Origin: Solen grandis
Lineage: Eukaryota; Mollusca; Bivalvia; Adapedonta; Solenidae
Reading direction: 5' to 3'
Assembly (NCBI GenBank): GCA_021229015.1
Contig: CM037777.1
Coordinates: 26,971,002-27,035,001, forward strand
DNA length: 64,000 bases
In this document: positions 48,666 through 60,890 of the stretch, in pieces
Layout of the letters: each line of letters opens with the position of its first letter
Numbering within the stretch: the first letter of the stretch is position 1
Notes under the pieces: model-generated
Told to the model about the DNA's origin: nothing
Databases searched by the model: none
What the model saw: the letters and a program-made list of their open reading frames with translations, nothing else
Translations under genes and position numbers: made by a program

Positions 48666-49134
48666 AAAATATTCCTAGAATAAAGAAATATACAACCCTA
48701 ATGCACTACAATGCTACTAACACGCGACATTAAATCCACGTGTAACTGAAATTTTTGAAATTGAATATCGTATATCGAATATCGTATATTTTCAGATGAT
48801 ATTTGATCTTGTTTCGGCTTGTATAGCTGCCATTGATTTTTATTAATATTAATGGTGTTGATGTGGCTGCTACGTCCCTAGCTATTTTGTAACAACTAAG
48901 TTGATTTATATTCCAATACTGTTACCAGATATAGCTGTAATTGGGTGTTGATTTCTACACATATGGTTATAAACATTCCTAATATACCGGAGTTCATTAT
49001 CATCTAATGTTAGATGCTAGAGTTAAACCCGAAATATTCCATTTTCATTAAATTCTTGAATGTGCACCATTGTTCGCATTAAATACATTTACATGTACAC
49101 ACTAAGCCTTATTGTTCGTATTCTCACATTTCAG

Positions 49135-49203
49135 AAATCTGTCTAACAACCAAATAACGATCTTAAAAAGCGGATATCTGAATCGGCGAAGTCTGCAGCG
49201 TCT
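49135..49203 (+). CDS. LRR protein exon 2: repeat 1
   Basis: 69 nt between acceptor CACATTTCAG and donor GTAAGTATG, phase 2 at both ends. It encodes NLSNNQITILKSGYLNRRSLQR, one LRR (LxxNxI pattern) of 23 residues, one shorter than the 24 of the others. A natural single-repeat exon that can be skipped or duplicated without breaking the frame. Confidence 0.9.
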
Positions 49204-49755
49204 GTAAGTATGCTATACAAATGTTCGTAATTCTTAGTTGTAGATGCTGTTTTGGCACACACATTATTTCAGTCACAAAGTCAGGGGTCAGATCCAGTCC
49301 GTTGGACGTGTTTTTATAATTCAGTGCTAGCAATGTTGACGTCATCATTGTTCATAATTATTGCAAATATTAAGATATAGCACGAAACAAACTGTTAAAC
49401 ATGTAAAATTAAAAAAAAACAAAAAAAAAACAAACAAACAACAACAACAAACTTTGTTTTGGTTTATTGCATGATATATGACTGTATCTGTTTTTATATG
49501 TTCTTTTTATAGGTGGCCTTTGTATGAATGATATCGTATATATACTACATTTTGATAATTAACAAGTAGGAATTATTATTATATTTTTATTATTTATTAT
49601 TATTATTATTTTTTATTATTTATTTATTAAGTCTATGGATCATAAAGAATCAAACGAAAAGATACATAAATATATCAAATTAAGTCATAAACCCTCAAAC
49701 AAATGTAAAATCATGTAATACGATATTGCACTTGCGCCCAGTATTACTAAGTTAA

Positions 49756-49943
49756 GGTAATCCATCTATTATTAAATTGTGATAATGGTCCATCAAGTGA
49801 TCATGGGAGCTTTATAGTACTAAATGCAAGACTTTGAGCAAAAGAGCCTATAACTCCAAGGGAATGGATGATTGCATTTGCACTGAAGTATTTTTAAGCA
49901 TTTGGAGAACCATGATTAGAATTACATGATGGATGGTTTACCC
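49756..49943 (-). mobile_element. MITE family D, inverted copy
   Basis: GGTAATCCATCTATTATTAA to ATGATGGATGGTTTACCC, with the interior reading opposite to other copies. Flanks TTAA and TTAG. Confidence 0.8.
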
Positions 49944-50043
49944 TTAGAAATAAACAACACTTATTATATTATCAATACTTAGGGACGAATACCATGATAC
50001 ATGTATCTAATTCCTTAAGGGATAATGTCAGTCAGGAAGGTAT

Positions 50044-50283
50044 CTATTTTGCCTGGATAACGTAGTGGTAACAAACTTCGCTTCTCACCAATGCGTCCCG
50101 GGTCTGATCCCGGATGGCATACGTTAGAGGTTATAGAGGTCGCCCGTCCAGACACGTGGGTTTTCTCCGGGTTCTCCAGTTTCCTCCCACAATAATAACC
50201 ACATACGCCGGCATCCGAACCATCGAGCATTATTTATTTAAGTTGTAAGAACTAGTTTCATAATCGATGTAAATAAATAAAAT
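50044..50283 (+). mobile_element. SINE-2 copy
   Basis: Head GATAACGTAGTGGTAACAAA and B-box GGGTCTGATCCCGG, core CGCCCGTCCAGACACGTGGG and TTTCTCCGGGTTCTCC, tail GTTGTAAGAACTAGTTTCAT then AATCGATGTAAATAAATA. Confidence 0.88.
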
Positions 50284-50317
50284 TTAAAAAAGTAACTATT
50301 TATGTTAAATTACTTTA

Positions 50318-50512
50318 CTGATAAATCATTAATTTTCGCGGGGTACTTATTTTCGTTGACTTCGCTCAAAATTTAACCCCCACGAAAATCAAATCGCTCA
50401 TATAACAGACCTCTTATTTTCTTAAAAAAAATCACGAATAAATGTTCTTTCGGAATTCCCTTTGGTGCAAATTCAACAAAATTTAATGCCATCGAAAAAT
50501 ATGATTTTACAG
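50318..50512. mobile_element. MITE, CTGTAAAATCATT family
   Basis: CTGATAAATCATTAATTTTCG and CGAAAAATATGATTTTACAG ends, flanked by TA on both sides. 195 bp, non-coding. Confidence 0.75.
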
Positions 50513-51040
50513 TACTAGTTCATAAAAATAGTAGTGGAATGTGTTCATATCATTTTCAAAAGCCTACGGCAAAGTTTTTTCAAAGTGAGTAGAATATTTG
50601 TTCTTTTTGTCAGTCCATCAGATAATTTTAAAGCATCATTGACAGACATGTATATATTTTTGTATAATGATGAATAATTGAATTTTATTATCTTCTGAGT
50701 TGCTGCTTTTATGGCTTGTGATTTTTTCTCAGCTATATGTGAAAAATAACATAGTCTTAAGCCACGTACGGCAAATTTGATATTTTAATAGTGGACCAAT
50801 TCCTCGCTCCGATCACGTATGGTAAATCAGATTATTTTTTTCAAATCAACGCTCCCTCCCAAATCGCATGTGGATCCGCGCCTGCATGTAACAAAATCCT
50901 TGTCCACAGACGCGTAGTATTTATAATTTGATCATATGGTATTATTTTGGATTCGTATTACATAAGTTTATTCAGTTGTGCCTGTGTATGCATCATTTTT
51001 TGTTCAACGTTATGAAATTTCAAAGTAATATCTTTTTCAG

Positions 51041-51112
51041 GTCTTTGGGAAACAACAGAATAGACACCATAGCGGCTGCAGCCTTTCGAGAACTTCTTGG
51101 CCTTATATATTT
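51041..51112 (+). CDS. LRR protein exon 3: repeat 2
   Basis: 72 nt between acceptor TCTTTTTCAG and donor GTAAGTCAG, phase 2 in and out. It encodes a 24-residue LRR with SLGNNRIDTIAAAAFRELLG. The split codon at the start is Leu. The AAAAF stretch is the usual repeat end (A-F). Confidence 0.92.
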
Positions 51113-52029
51113 GTAAGTCAGATAAGAAGTATTGAACAGTCTATATGTTTAAAAATATTCAGTTGACAGACGTATTGTCATTTACGAGTAGTTATACATT
51201 TGTCAGCAAAGTAAAGATGGCTGATAAGTATTGGAGACCGTTTAGTATAAATGGCCACTTAACTTGGCGACCGCTTGATATGGGTGGCCGCTTAGTATAG
51301 TAAAGTTGTTGCTGTCGTATTGGGGTTTACCGTCGCTGCGATAGTATTTCAATCATATAGCGACGTCCATCTAATTACAGGTGGAAGAAGACCCCGAGTA
51401 CCGACCTACCGCAAGCCAGCTGGAAGGCTTTCTCACATGAAAAATCCGAAGTCCCTACAGGGATTCGAACACACAGCGGTGAGGGGCTGAGATATTTGTA
51501 GTCCACGACTGTAACCGCTCGGCCTAGGCGGCCCCCTTGTATAGTAAAGTATTGCCGATCACTTGGCGCAGGTGGCCATTTAGTTTTAGTGCAGGAGGCT
51601 ATTTAGTATTGGTTTATGGTTCGCCTGTTTCACTTTATATACGAAACTACTTTTAATAATAACAGCAATACGAATATGTAGTGCGTTTTTGTACACACCA
51701 TAAACTAAACAATTTGAATACTAAAATATGTTTAAAACACTGTATAATATATACATGTATATAATTTATATATATATGTGCTTATATAATTTATGTTCCA
51801 TTCCAGTGCTAAAATATCATAATAATTTGATATATAATTGAAATATCTCTAATAGCCTAAGTTTATATCTCAGTGTGTGTGTGTGTGTGTTATATTTGTT
51901 CATTTATTTGTAGGGGGCTGCTATATCTATTATTGTATATTTCGGTGTTTCGGTAAAAGGCTGGGTTTAAGGTCAGTTTTTATGGTTGTATAATGTTGTT
52001 TAGGATGAAATGAGACCATCTATTTTCAG
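51113..52029 (+). other. LRR gene intron 3
   Basis: 917 bp. A degenerate GGCCGCTTAGTATA-type repeat is interrupted by a SINE-4; TA-rich and TG-rich tracts follow. Confidence 0.85.
51307..51538 (-). mobile_element. SINE-4, full length with 12-bp target duplication
   Basis: Minus-strand copy (tail GTATTGGGGTTTACCG at left, head ACAGGGATTCGAACACACAG and TAACCGCTCGGCCTAGG at right). GTATAGTAAAGT flanks it exactly at 51295-51306 and 51539-51550. Confidence 0.92.
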
Positions 52030-52101
52030 GAATTTGAAGAACAACCATATTACAAAAATTGACAACAACATATTCCAACATCTGGTATCTTTGCAAACGA
52101 T
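52030..52101 (+). CDS. LRR protein exon 4: repeat 3
   Basis: 72 nt, acceptor TATTTTCAG, donor GTAAGTATT, phase 2 in and out. It encodes NLKNNHITKIDNNIFQHLVS and LQT: a typical 24-residue LRR with Asn ladder positions and Ile/Leu core positions. Confidence 0.92.
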
Positions 52102-52149
52102 GTAAGTATTATGTCTATAAGATAAGATAGGTTTAACTCAGCTGTGATT

Positions 52150-52337
52150 CATGGTCATTGTAGCAACGTTAAATGTCGCACTTGACGTTATATGTCGCAA
52201 GGCTGACGCTAAATGTCGCAACCAAGGTAAAATGTCGCAAAACCTTCTGACGTTATATGTCGCATATGTGACGATAAATGTCGCAAATATTGTACTGCCG
52301 CTATATGTTGCAACATAAACACTATATTTCGCATCCA
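52150..52337 (+). repeat. GTCGCA-motif repeat, copy 1
   Basis: Five or more units of the type ACGTTATATGTCGCA or ACGCTAAATGTCGCA at irregular spacing of about 25-35 bp. Inverted partner at 55450-55605. Confidence 0.8.
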
Positions 52338-52847
52338 TTTATGAGCACTCTTTGTAGTATTACTGACCTGGTTTAAGCTCCCGACGTATCCCGTAACAGT
52401 GAACTAGAGGTTACCGGGATGAACCGGGCACGACCGGAAGGGCCCAGGTTTAATCGGGCCAGTTTGAGATCTAGAAATTGTTTGTTTCGAGTAGATTATG
52501 GAGTATATCTCACCGAAAAAATAATAATTTGAAATTATATAACTTTGAGGTTAGATACATTCTATATCTACGAAAAACAAGCACATATTAAATTAGATCA
52601 TGGAAACAACATCAACAACGGTGGTGATGGAATAAATAGTTTTGCACAGCAAAGCACACTAAAAGACAATCTTTTTGATTTGATTGAAAATTAATACCCA
52701 CAATGCTATATTACGTTCACAAACAAAACAATTTTACCGGTTTGAAATTTTCTTTTCTCTATTTTTTGCTGCTCACTGATAATGGAGTACGATAGCATTT
52801 TTAGTCATTTAGACAAAATATTCGATACCAAGTTTACGATCTTATTT

Positions 52848-52871
52848 AAAAAAAAAAAAAAAAAAAAAAAA
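52848..52871 (+). repeat. A24 tract
   Basis: Homopolymer in LRR intron 4, preceded by CTTATTT. Confidence 0.95.
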
Positions 52872-54847
52872 TGAATACGAATACGTACATTGTAATTTCA
52901 CTTGAAACTGGGGAAACATAGCCAATTTTCTTTCACCACAGCAGACCGGTGACAGTGGTGAAATACAGTGATATGAAATATATCACTCACTGCACGTACG
53001 GTGACGATATGAAATATATTCAACTGGTAGAACAAAGTGCTTCATTGTTTTGCATGAAATAAATTGTTGTATCCCGGAATCCGGCGTACAACCCTAACAG
53101 CACCGTGGACCAAAATGTTTTACGTATCGAGCCACCAAGAATCAAGAACGATTACCTTTTTTGACGTGTATTAGGATTTCTTAGCATTTAGGTAAAGACA
53201 TTTTTTTTTCACGGAAATAATTTGTCTATGGCAAATTGATGAGGATATGCGGAAAATGCATATTTATTTTATTTTTGTGAACAATTGAATGCACTTTAGT
53301 AAAAGGTTCTTTCTTATTTATGAATTGCAGTGACGTTGTCGTCTACAAGTATATACAGATTGCATCTCGTAACAAATATGTAGCACACACTTTGCCTTTC
53401 TGTCCGAAGAATATTATATTACAAACTGCTTTTAGAAGCATAATGAGCCTTTATTATTAATTGCTGACTTTATCTGTCATAGACACTTACCGTCTTTGGC
53501 CAAAGTATTTTAAACATGTTTAGATTTTATTCTACATCTATTTGTGAACATAAGGATGATTTGAAATAAAGTGTATACTCAATATCAAAGATGTTCTGCT
53601 GTCTCGAAAAGCGGTTGGAAAAAAAAAGAATAAAATCACGATTTCAAATTTTCTTTTTTTTAGGACTTTTATTGAATACGACGCTCCTGTACATAAATAA
53701 ATACCTTGTTACAAAAACATTGGCCAATATGGACTTTTTCATGTGTCCGGTAGGTTTAATTTTAAATTGAAAGTGCATGTCTTAGGATTAAAAAAAATAT
53801 TTGACGATATATAATGTAAAGATAAAAATCAAAGCACTGATAGTGCTGGTGGGGCGATAGAATAGCATTGCCAGACAATCGTTAGAATTCATTTCGATTT
53901 GTTTTCCTTTTGAATAGGTATGAGTGGAATCTCACGCAGGCTATACACACGGAGCAGTTAGAGCAAGTTCTTCAAATAACACAGTCATTATATTTCATAA
54001 ACTATTCCCTCTTTCAAATTCTCTACCGGTTTCCTGATAAATATACAGAAGCAACATTATTGGGGAAGGATTAAATGTAATCTGAGACTTTGAAGGAGAC
54101 TGTGTGTGAAGAGATGGATGTATGACACATTTTTAAGAAAGACATTGCAGGAGAGATGGAAAAATGCTGATAGTGAAGAAGAGACTTTTACAGACTTAAT
54201 GACTGTTGTATTATTTGAAGAAAAGAAAAAAAAAGAGAGATTTCCAGGGGGTAGAAGAAACAAATTAAGTGAAGATAGATTATAAAGATTTTGAGACAGA
54301 TTTTTTTTTATAGAAGAGACTATATAGCACGAAAGTTTAAAATGAATTAAGACTGGAAACAAAGAAAGAGAAAGATGAACACGTTGTATGAGAGCCCACG
54401 ACCAGGATCATGCTTGAATTGAGACCTAAACCGTACAACGGTAAAGGCCGATTGAGTTCGCCTTAAGCAAACATCAGGAAAAGTCTGCATTGTGCAAAAA
54501 CTTACTTGGGGCCTGACTTCTGTCTCTCATAAACCACACTTTATATACCTCACTTGTGATATCTTTCGAATGGGTAATAAAATGGTTCTATCTTTTTATC
54601 TTTTTATCTTCTATCTTATATGTTTTTCATGAAAATAAATATATTTCTTTGAGCATTTATTATTTCGTTTAATTATGTTAATATACAGAGTTATTTTACC
54701 TTCCAGAAGCTCAACAAAATACAACTAGCTATCTCAGTAATTACAAAATAGAGTTTATTTTGGTAATTATTTCCAACGAAATGGAATCATTTTATTAAAC
54801 AGCTCCAGGATAATGTTATAGGTGTTCTAATTCCATTAACAAAAAGG

Positions 54848-54925
54848 CTCCGAAGTGGTGCAGTGGTAGCGACTCCGTCTACCATTCCTCTCAGTATCAC
54901 TCCGCGCGCGTTCGAAGCCCTAAGG
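54848..54925 (+). mobile_element. tRNA-like fragment
   Basis: GTGGTGCAGTGGTAGCGACT (A-box-like) and GCGCGTTCGAAGCCCTAAGG (B-box-like). Spacing and stems are not those of a functional tRNA. Confidence 0.45.
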
Positions 54926-55449
54926 TGAAAGTCAAAATATAAGTAAGTGTATAAATTTAACTTAATTTGTTACTTTGTAATATATTATTCTATTTTAATC
55001 GTTCATTTATTTCAGTTTTGAAAAGGACCTATATTTCATCCACTAAGCTCTATAATCACTAATACTTTTATCTTGTAAAACGTGCATATACAAGACCCAT
55101 TTCTCATTCAAAGTTGTTCCAGTGGGAAGAAGAAACACATGAAGTGAAGATAGAGTATAAACATTTCATTTTTTTCTGCGGGAACTTTCCCAACCTATTC
55201 CACGTGAACTTGCCCAAACTGTTTTGTGTGAACTTGCTCTAACTGTTCTATGAGTACTTGGCCTAACTGTTCCGTTTGAACTTGTCCTAACTTCTCCGTG
55301 TGTTTGTAATGTTGACTATAGTCTCCGTGAGAATCCACTCTAACCTATTAAAAAGGAAACCAACTCGAAATTAATATTAACGATTGTCTGGCACTGAGAT
55401 TCTGTAGTTTGTTGTTCTGTGGGATTATTAATTTCCACTTATAAAGGAG

Positions 55450-55605
55450 TGCGACATTTAGCGTTGATGTTGCCACATATAGCGGAAGTGCAATTTTCTG
55501 CGACATTTGGCGTTACAGATGCGGCATATAACGTCAGAAGTTTTGTGACATTTAGCGTCAGCCTTGCGACATATAACGTCAAGTGCGGCATTTAGCGTTG
55601 CTACG
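55450..55605 (-). repeat. GTCGCA-motif repeat, copy 2 (inverted)
   Basis: GCGACATTTAGCGTTGATGT, TGCGACATTTGGCGTTAC and GCGACATATAACGTCAAGTG are reverse complements of copy 1 units in matching order. Confidence 0.8.
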
Positions 55606-55919
55606 ATCATCATCATCATCATCAGTAGCAGCACCATGCCTGTCAGCAACACTGTCATTTTTTATTACATCTTAAACCACATATTCATAATGTTCGCCAC
55701 ATTTGCACATTTTCCACATTTAATACTTCCTCACTTTGACGTGCTTAACTCTACAACCTTTTTAAGGTCATCGGACAATGCGTCTCAGTATGTATCGACG
55801 CTCTTGATTGTTTTAAAAAGGATGCGTGCGTGGGCATTGGTCTGACCATTGCACTCAGACTGACGGCAACCATTGTTTTAACAACATTGTTTGCTTAGCT
55901 GCTATTGATTTATTGCTTA

Positions 55920-56062
55920 CGTTTGAAACAAGTTCTTAATCCTTACATTAATCCATCTCGACGGTTTCTGTGTTGGACTTTAGGAATGTGAAATGGGGTT
56001 TGAACCCACAACCCTCAGATTCGCAGTCATGAACCAAGACCACCACTATTCCCCATCGCATA
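55920..56062 (-). mobile_element. SINE-3 copy
   Basis: Minus strand: head with B-box GTGGGTTCAAACCCC, core AAAGTCCAACACAGAAACCG and TCGAGATGGATT, tail TTAAGAACTTGTTTC. Confidence 0.65.
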
Positions 56063-56352
56063 CCCAGCAAAATTTATATCATCTCTGTACATTCTATTAT
56101 GTTTAATACCAAACTTCTACAACAAACTATTTCCAAACTATGCTTGTGCATTTGATATTTATCAAGTCACTAACAACGTCTGAAATCTTGATGGTACAGC
56201 TATTTTGGTTTAAAACGGAATTTGGGGTTCTCCCATTTACCTTCCATCATTAGATATATAATATATATGATATATTAAGTACATTTAAAACGGTGGTGGA
56301 AGAAATGCTGTTTTTTCCCTTCTTTAATCATTCTCATTTTTTCTCTCCTCAG

Positions 56353-56424
56353 AGATTTGTCCAATAACCGAATAACAACCATCGAGAGATATTCTTTTTT
56401 CACCGTTCCATTGCTTCAAACAGT
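56353..56424 (+). CDS. LRR protein exon 5: repeat 4
   Basis: 72 nt, acceptor TTCTCTCCTCAG, donor GTAAGTAAT, phase 2 in and out. It encodes DLSNNRITTIERYSFFTVPL and LQT, a 24-residue LRR. Joined to exon 6 through a Val codon, it leads directly into the LRRCT. Confidence 0.92.
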
Positions 56425-57654
56425 GTAAGTAATTTAAATATTTAAGTCATTGAGTATTATTCAACGTTACTGAAAATTTCACTATTTTTCGCTGACATTA
56501 TTTTTTGTTACAGCTGTATTGAATATAATTTCGTCGCTGTATAATGCAAAAGTATAAGAAAAAAAAGTTTTTCAGCTGTAATATCTTATCGCAATTTAAC
56601 TGTAATGCTTACATGATTAAGACAGTATATGCATGTACAATAAGTGTATAGAATTATGCATCGCATCCCTATCCACCAAAACAAAACAAACAAACAAAAA
56701 TCAAATATAGTAAAAGTATCAATATTCGTGGGAGGGGGGGGGGGACGTAGCTGATTTGTTAATGTTTTATTTATGTACATAAAACCCCCGAAAATGGTGC
56801 ATTTAGATCAAAGACCTAAGCGTTTTCTTGCACTCAACAAATATATACGATTACAATCTTTACTTCTCGGCCATCTGCGGCCAGCTAGGAATGGACATGA
56901 GCTGAGGTATATCGATTGTATTTCCGTTGTTTGTCATCTGATAGATGCTTAGACAAACAGTTCCAAGGTAGTGTATTAATGTTTATCTTTGTGGCCTATG
57001 CAACGATTTTAGAGAGCATGCATCTTTTCAAGATGGCGTCTAACGCAGAAAATATCTATTTTCCATTGCAACAAGTATCGTGCTTCTAGGATAAGTAAAT
57101 ATTTTTATTTTTTTTGCACATTGACGCTGTTTTTCGTTTCTTTAAACAGAAACGACAAACAAAACATGTGTTTTAACATTAAGAAAGAAATATCGGTTCC
57201 AAAATTGAAAAACAAACGGTTGTTTACTATGTTATTACGCAATGCTGCTTTGAAGAAAATCTACTTCCTTTTGCAACATACGTACATGTACTGTTGCATA
57301 AAAGAAAATTTGAAAACTACTTTGAAATGTTTGTCTTTGCAGCGCATCACCAAAGTGACATGTTGACTCAGCAATTTTTATTCACATTTCTGTTACATAG
57401 TGTAGCCTTCTAGATAAACCAAATACACAGAAAGTGTGAATTAAACGGAGAGATTTTTTTTTTATCTCAATAAAAGCTTTGTAACAAACTCAACATGTTG
57501 AGAAAGTACTTACGGCTTTTCTAGTCTTTTGTCACGAAAAGTCCATTTCCGTTAAGTTAAAGAATGTTAGTGTAATACACGCTTGTCACGATATACTTAG
57601 TACTCATTTGTTACATTCGATTTAACACTAAGTCTTCGTGTATGTTTTCCCTTT

Positions 57655-57905
57655 TTACGTCTCATGCAGACAGCATACATATAGTGCATCTGTAGACACG
57701 TGACATGATACCAAGCCTAGTCACATTATCCCTACACTGGAGCAATGAGATATATATCAGTACCAACGGTGATGTTAGTATGTCGATGCCTATACCTGTG
57801 CCATTTTAAGATACCAGATATCGAATTCACGAACTTCCGATTCCAGGGAGGAAGCGTTATCGTTGGCTCCTCAACCACCGAACCGCTTAGCCAGATAACC
57901 AGTCC
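57655..57905 (-). mobile_element. SINE-1, diverged copy
   Basis: TGTAGACACGTGACATGATA, CCTAGTCACATTATCC and the head end CCACCGAACCGCTTAGCCAG remain on the minus strand. Confidence 0.6.
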
Positions 57906-58214
57906 GGCGTTTCCCAAAACATCTAAAAAATCATATTTTGTATCACAACTATTAACTAAACCTGATGAACTCAAATACCATTCTCAGAAAGGGAATACTA
58001 ATGGTAGCACGTGAACAGAATATATATGTGTCTATGAATAGTGGAGTTAAGACATTCAACGTTTTGAACTGAGAAAAGTCTTATTTTGATTTTTTTTATA
58101 AGAAGACTGTCTTAACTTTGGTAAACTATTTTCTGAAATATTTAACTTAGCAATTAATGAACCAGAGGAAGGAAAATATCAACATTTAGAAATGGTAAAG
58201 CTCTTAAGCTCTAC

Positions 58215-58320
58215 TTATCATTCTAGATGGTTCCTGGGTTGGACCTGTACTTTGCGCCTGGGTAGGCCGTGAAAAGCTTGGTCTCCAATGAGATCTGAAC
58301 ACGCAAAAGAACTGAAATTG
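58215..58320 (-). mobile_element. SINE-3 fragment
   Basis: TTCCTGGGTTGGACCTGTAC, TTTGCGCCTGGGTAGGCC and a decayed B-box (GAGATCTGAAC) read on the minus strand. Confidence 0.6.
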
Positions 58321-58662
58321 ATCATACTGCCAAGATACACAAGTTTCCATGTAACAGAAATAGTATAATGCTTCTTGCCTTTAAGTACCTTATTTTATTC
58401 AAAATGATCGCATTAAAATATAATGTTTCTCATAAAGAGTAACAGTAGTTAACAGATCTTATACCAGAAGTTTATTACCCGTATCATGTTTCCTTGGCAG
58501 CGTCAACCATTATTGATTCTCTCGCTAAAATTATTCACAAAGCAAATTGATAAAACCAAAAACATGCGGTTTCCATTACGTGAAGTGGAACACCCATAAT
58601 GGCCTGGTATGGGCTGCAAAATATTATAAACGTGCTAAAACGATCTAGGTTATGTTACATAT

Positions 58663-58896
58663 CCCTTTCCCTCATAGAGGACACCATGAAAAGACCTATG
58701 CGAACAGCATAAAACCAGATCAGCCTGCGAGTAACTCGCAGGCTGATCAGGTTTTATGCTGTTCGCTGCTCCTCAGTGGTCTGGAAATGAGGATTTTGTA
58801 ATTAAATTTGGTAAGGTTTAACTGTGGTTTTCTTCCGATCAGGCTTTATGTGATACCTATTGAGGACGTCAAAATGAGTCTATATGAGGAAAAGGG
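58663..58896 (+). mobile_element. MITE family E with ATAT flanks
   Basis: 234 bp, near-identical to the 61439 copy. Flanking tetranucleotide is ATAT on both sides (58659-58662, 58897-58900) instead of TTAA. Confidence 0.92.
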
Positions 58897-59239
58897 ATAT
58901 ATAACTGAAATTCTCTAGAAAATCATGTTTATTATCGACGCAAAACTGCAGTAAATTGAAACAAAAATTAAGAATCGCTTCAATCCAAGACTACAGCAAA
59001 ATTCCCTGGGCATTAAGAAAAATATTAACATCACATGAAATACCAGTTCTGAACCGTAGCAGTATAGCATAAACTTGAAATTTGTTGTCGTAGTAGTCTA
59101 TCATATTATGTAAAATATTTTTTTCCTGCAGAGAGACGGTTTATCGGGATGTTTTAAATTCAAAAGAATTTTAGTTTCATTTTAATTGAAGTGTAATCCT
59201 TTTTCATTAAATTTTCTTTGTTTTTGTATCGTTGTCAAT

Positions 59240-60720
59240 AGTTATAGAAATATAGTATCTGTCGTAAACTGTATCTTAACCATTAGGTCGGTGAGTATGG
59301 CTCCGCATTGTGCCGGCCTTCATCTGCGACTTAAACCTGCCGTTGTTGCTTGTCGATAACCTTTTGCTAGTTTCGGCAACCTTTCAGGATTATTAATCAG
59401 TAAATGCTCGTTCGGCATGTATTCACGGAGTGGCAGCCGGAAGGCTGTGGTATAAACACCGAAGCGTATCCGAACTTCGAAGTAGTCGATTGCGACGCGG
59501 AAGAATGCCTACTGTTCAAGAATTGGCCCCCGAATGTTTCTCGATCGCGCGGAAATGTTGCAACATGATGAAGAGTTGCAGGATTGCCTGCGATAGAATG
59601 CTGAAATGTTGCCAGTTTGAGAGTAGGGTTATATAAACGATGCCAAATTTCTATTTTAATATCAGTTTCTAGTGAGAAGTCAAGAAAGTGAAATTAAGGC
59701 TGAAATCGATGCAATACTTACCTTGGCATTGTATTTGAGATAGAGATGAAGACGCTATCGACTGTGAGTCTGTCCCTGGAGCAAAGACGACAGGACGCTT
59801 CAGTATGAACCATACACAATGCATTGGTGCAAGAATTCCGAGATGAAGGTGTCACCTCCTTTGTGCCGGCAGTCAAACCAATGTCTACTGCCTTCCTTAA
59901 TATCTTTGATAGTCTCTTTCTTGCTCTGATTCAGCTTGCTCTTGTCATTGTCGCCTTAAGGTAAGATACCTTAAATGGTCCCGCTACATTTCGGACCTCA
60001 TGGCCTTTCACGGAGATAAACTAGGTTTCCTATTAAAAGTTTCATTAAAGTATTTTCGTCATCTTGGTAGAGGTTAAATGGTCCGAAATGAAGGGAACCA
60101 TTACAGATATTTTACCTTAAAGAGTGGGATGTGATCGAGACTTTTTCGTATTTTTTCTATTAAACTTTGACTTGCAGAAAGGGGTTTACGCCTCAATCCG
60201 AACTTGAGTGCTCAGGGGCTGGCTGACCGGTATATTTCACGCCAGCCAATCTCTCCCTTGCCCCCGACCATGATTTATAATGTTCAATTCAAACAAAAAT
60301 GTTGAGGTAAATATCAGCAAGCTGACGGCATCGCTACAAGTGTCGCTCTTTTACGGCGCTTGTTTGACATCCCTTCTGCTGATAATCGGCATATTTCATT
60401 ACATAATCGGCATAGCTTCCGCATGAATACTTTAAACAGAACTTGGGGGAGTTTTCGGCGTCGATTCAGCTTCCCCAAGGGACTGCTCGGGATGAATGAA
60501 TGATTACGAAGCATCGCTAAAAGCTTTTCGAAGGAACGTCCCGATTGGTTACCGATGTTTTGCCGAAGATAAACATTCATTCGGCCTGGAAATTTTCCTT
60601 AAAATTCTATCTCGAAGTGGCCAGAATGTTTCATAAAGTTTTACGGAAGGACACGGAAGGTTTCCAGAACATCGCGAAGATATGTCGAAGCATCCCGATT
60701 TTACGAATAGGAAGGCAGGT
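59240..60720. repeat. GC-richer unexplained block
   Basis: Rich in CGAA, CGGAAG and TTCGGC words, unlike its surroundings. It holds short open frames (59430-59636 plus; 60314-60580 minus; an unrecognised minus frame 59800-59955 of 51 codons rich in Lys and Glu) and a TTAA MITE. It may be a decayed transposon or retroelement; no domain recognised. Confidence 0.35.
59960..60116. mobile_element. Small TTAA-flanked MITE
   Basis: Left GGTAAGATACCTTAAATGGT and right ACCATTACAGATATTTTACC are inverted, with inner CATTTCGGACC/GGTCCGAAATG. TTAA at 59956-59959 and 60117-60120. Confidence 0.8.
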
Positions 60721-60840
60721 CTTATCTTACGCAAACTGCCCAAATTCAGAGATATGTACATATTTATAACACTGACTTTTAGTAAAAATAAAATATTTTG
60801 CCGCAGAATGTTTGGCTTCATACTCCAAACCCTTGTGCTG

Positions 60841-60890
60841 CAACAACAACAACAACAACAAAAAAAAAAAAAGAAAAGAAAAGAAAAAAA
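60841..60890 (+). repeat. (CAA)n and A-rich tract
   Basis: Seven CAA triplets, then A and AAAAG runs. Shadow frames over it are low-complexity. Confidence 0.9.

Larger units (their letters stand above)
39804..49134 (+). other. LRR gene intron 1 (9.3 kb)
   Basis: Donor GTAAGTATA and acceptor CTCACATTTCAG. It contains AC and AG microsatellites, a GC-rich block at 40405-41110, SINE-1 copies, the 59-bp array, SINE-4, two family E MITEs, a T22 tract and the 48-kb minisatellite. No exon was recognised inside. Frames at 44002-44184 and 45392-45631 are chance or SINE. Confidence 0.7.
49204..51040 (+). other. LRR gene intron 2
   Basis: 1.8 kb, GTAAGTATG to TCTTTTTCAG. Contains an ATT-rich stretch (49571-49630), a family D MITE, a SINE-2 and a CTGTAAAATCATT-family MITE. 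Confidence 0.85.
52102..56352 (+). other. LRR gene intron 4 (4.3 kb)
   Basis: GTAAGTATT to TCTCTCCTCAG. Contains two inverted copies of a GTCGCA-rich repeat, an A24 tract, a tRNA-like fragment at 54848 and a SINE-3. No further LRR exon seen. Confidence 0.8.

Noticed and set aside
48092..48733. Several Met/His-rich frames on both strands
   Set aside because: All are readings of the ~33-bp minisatellite and an ATT run.
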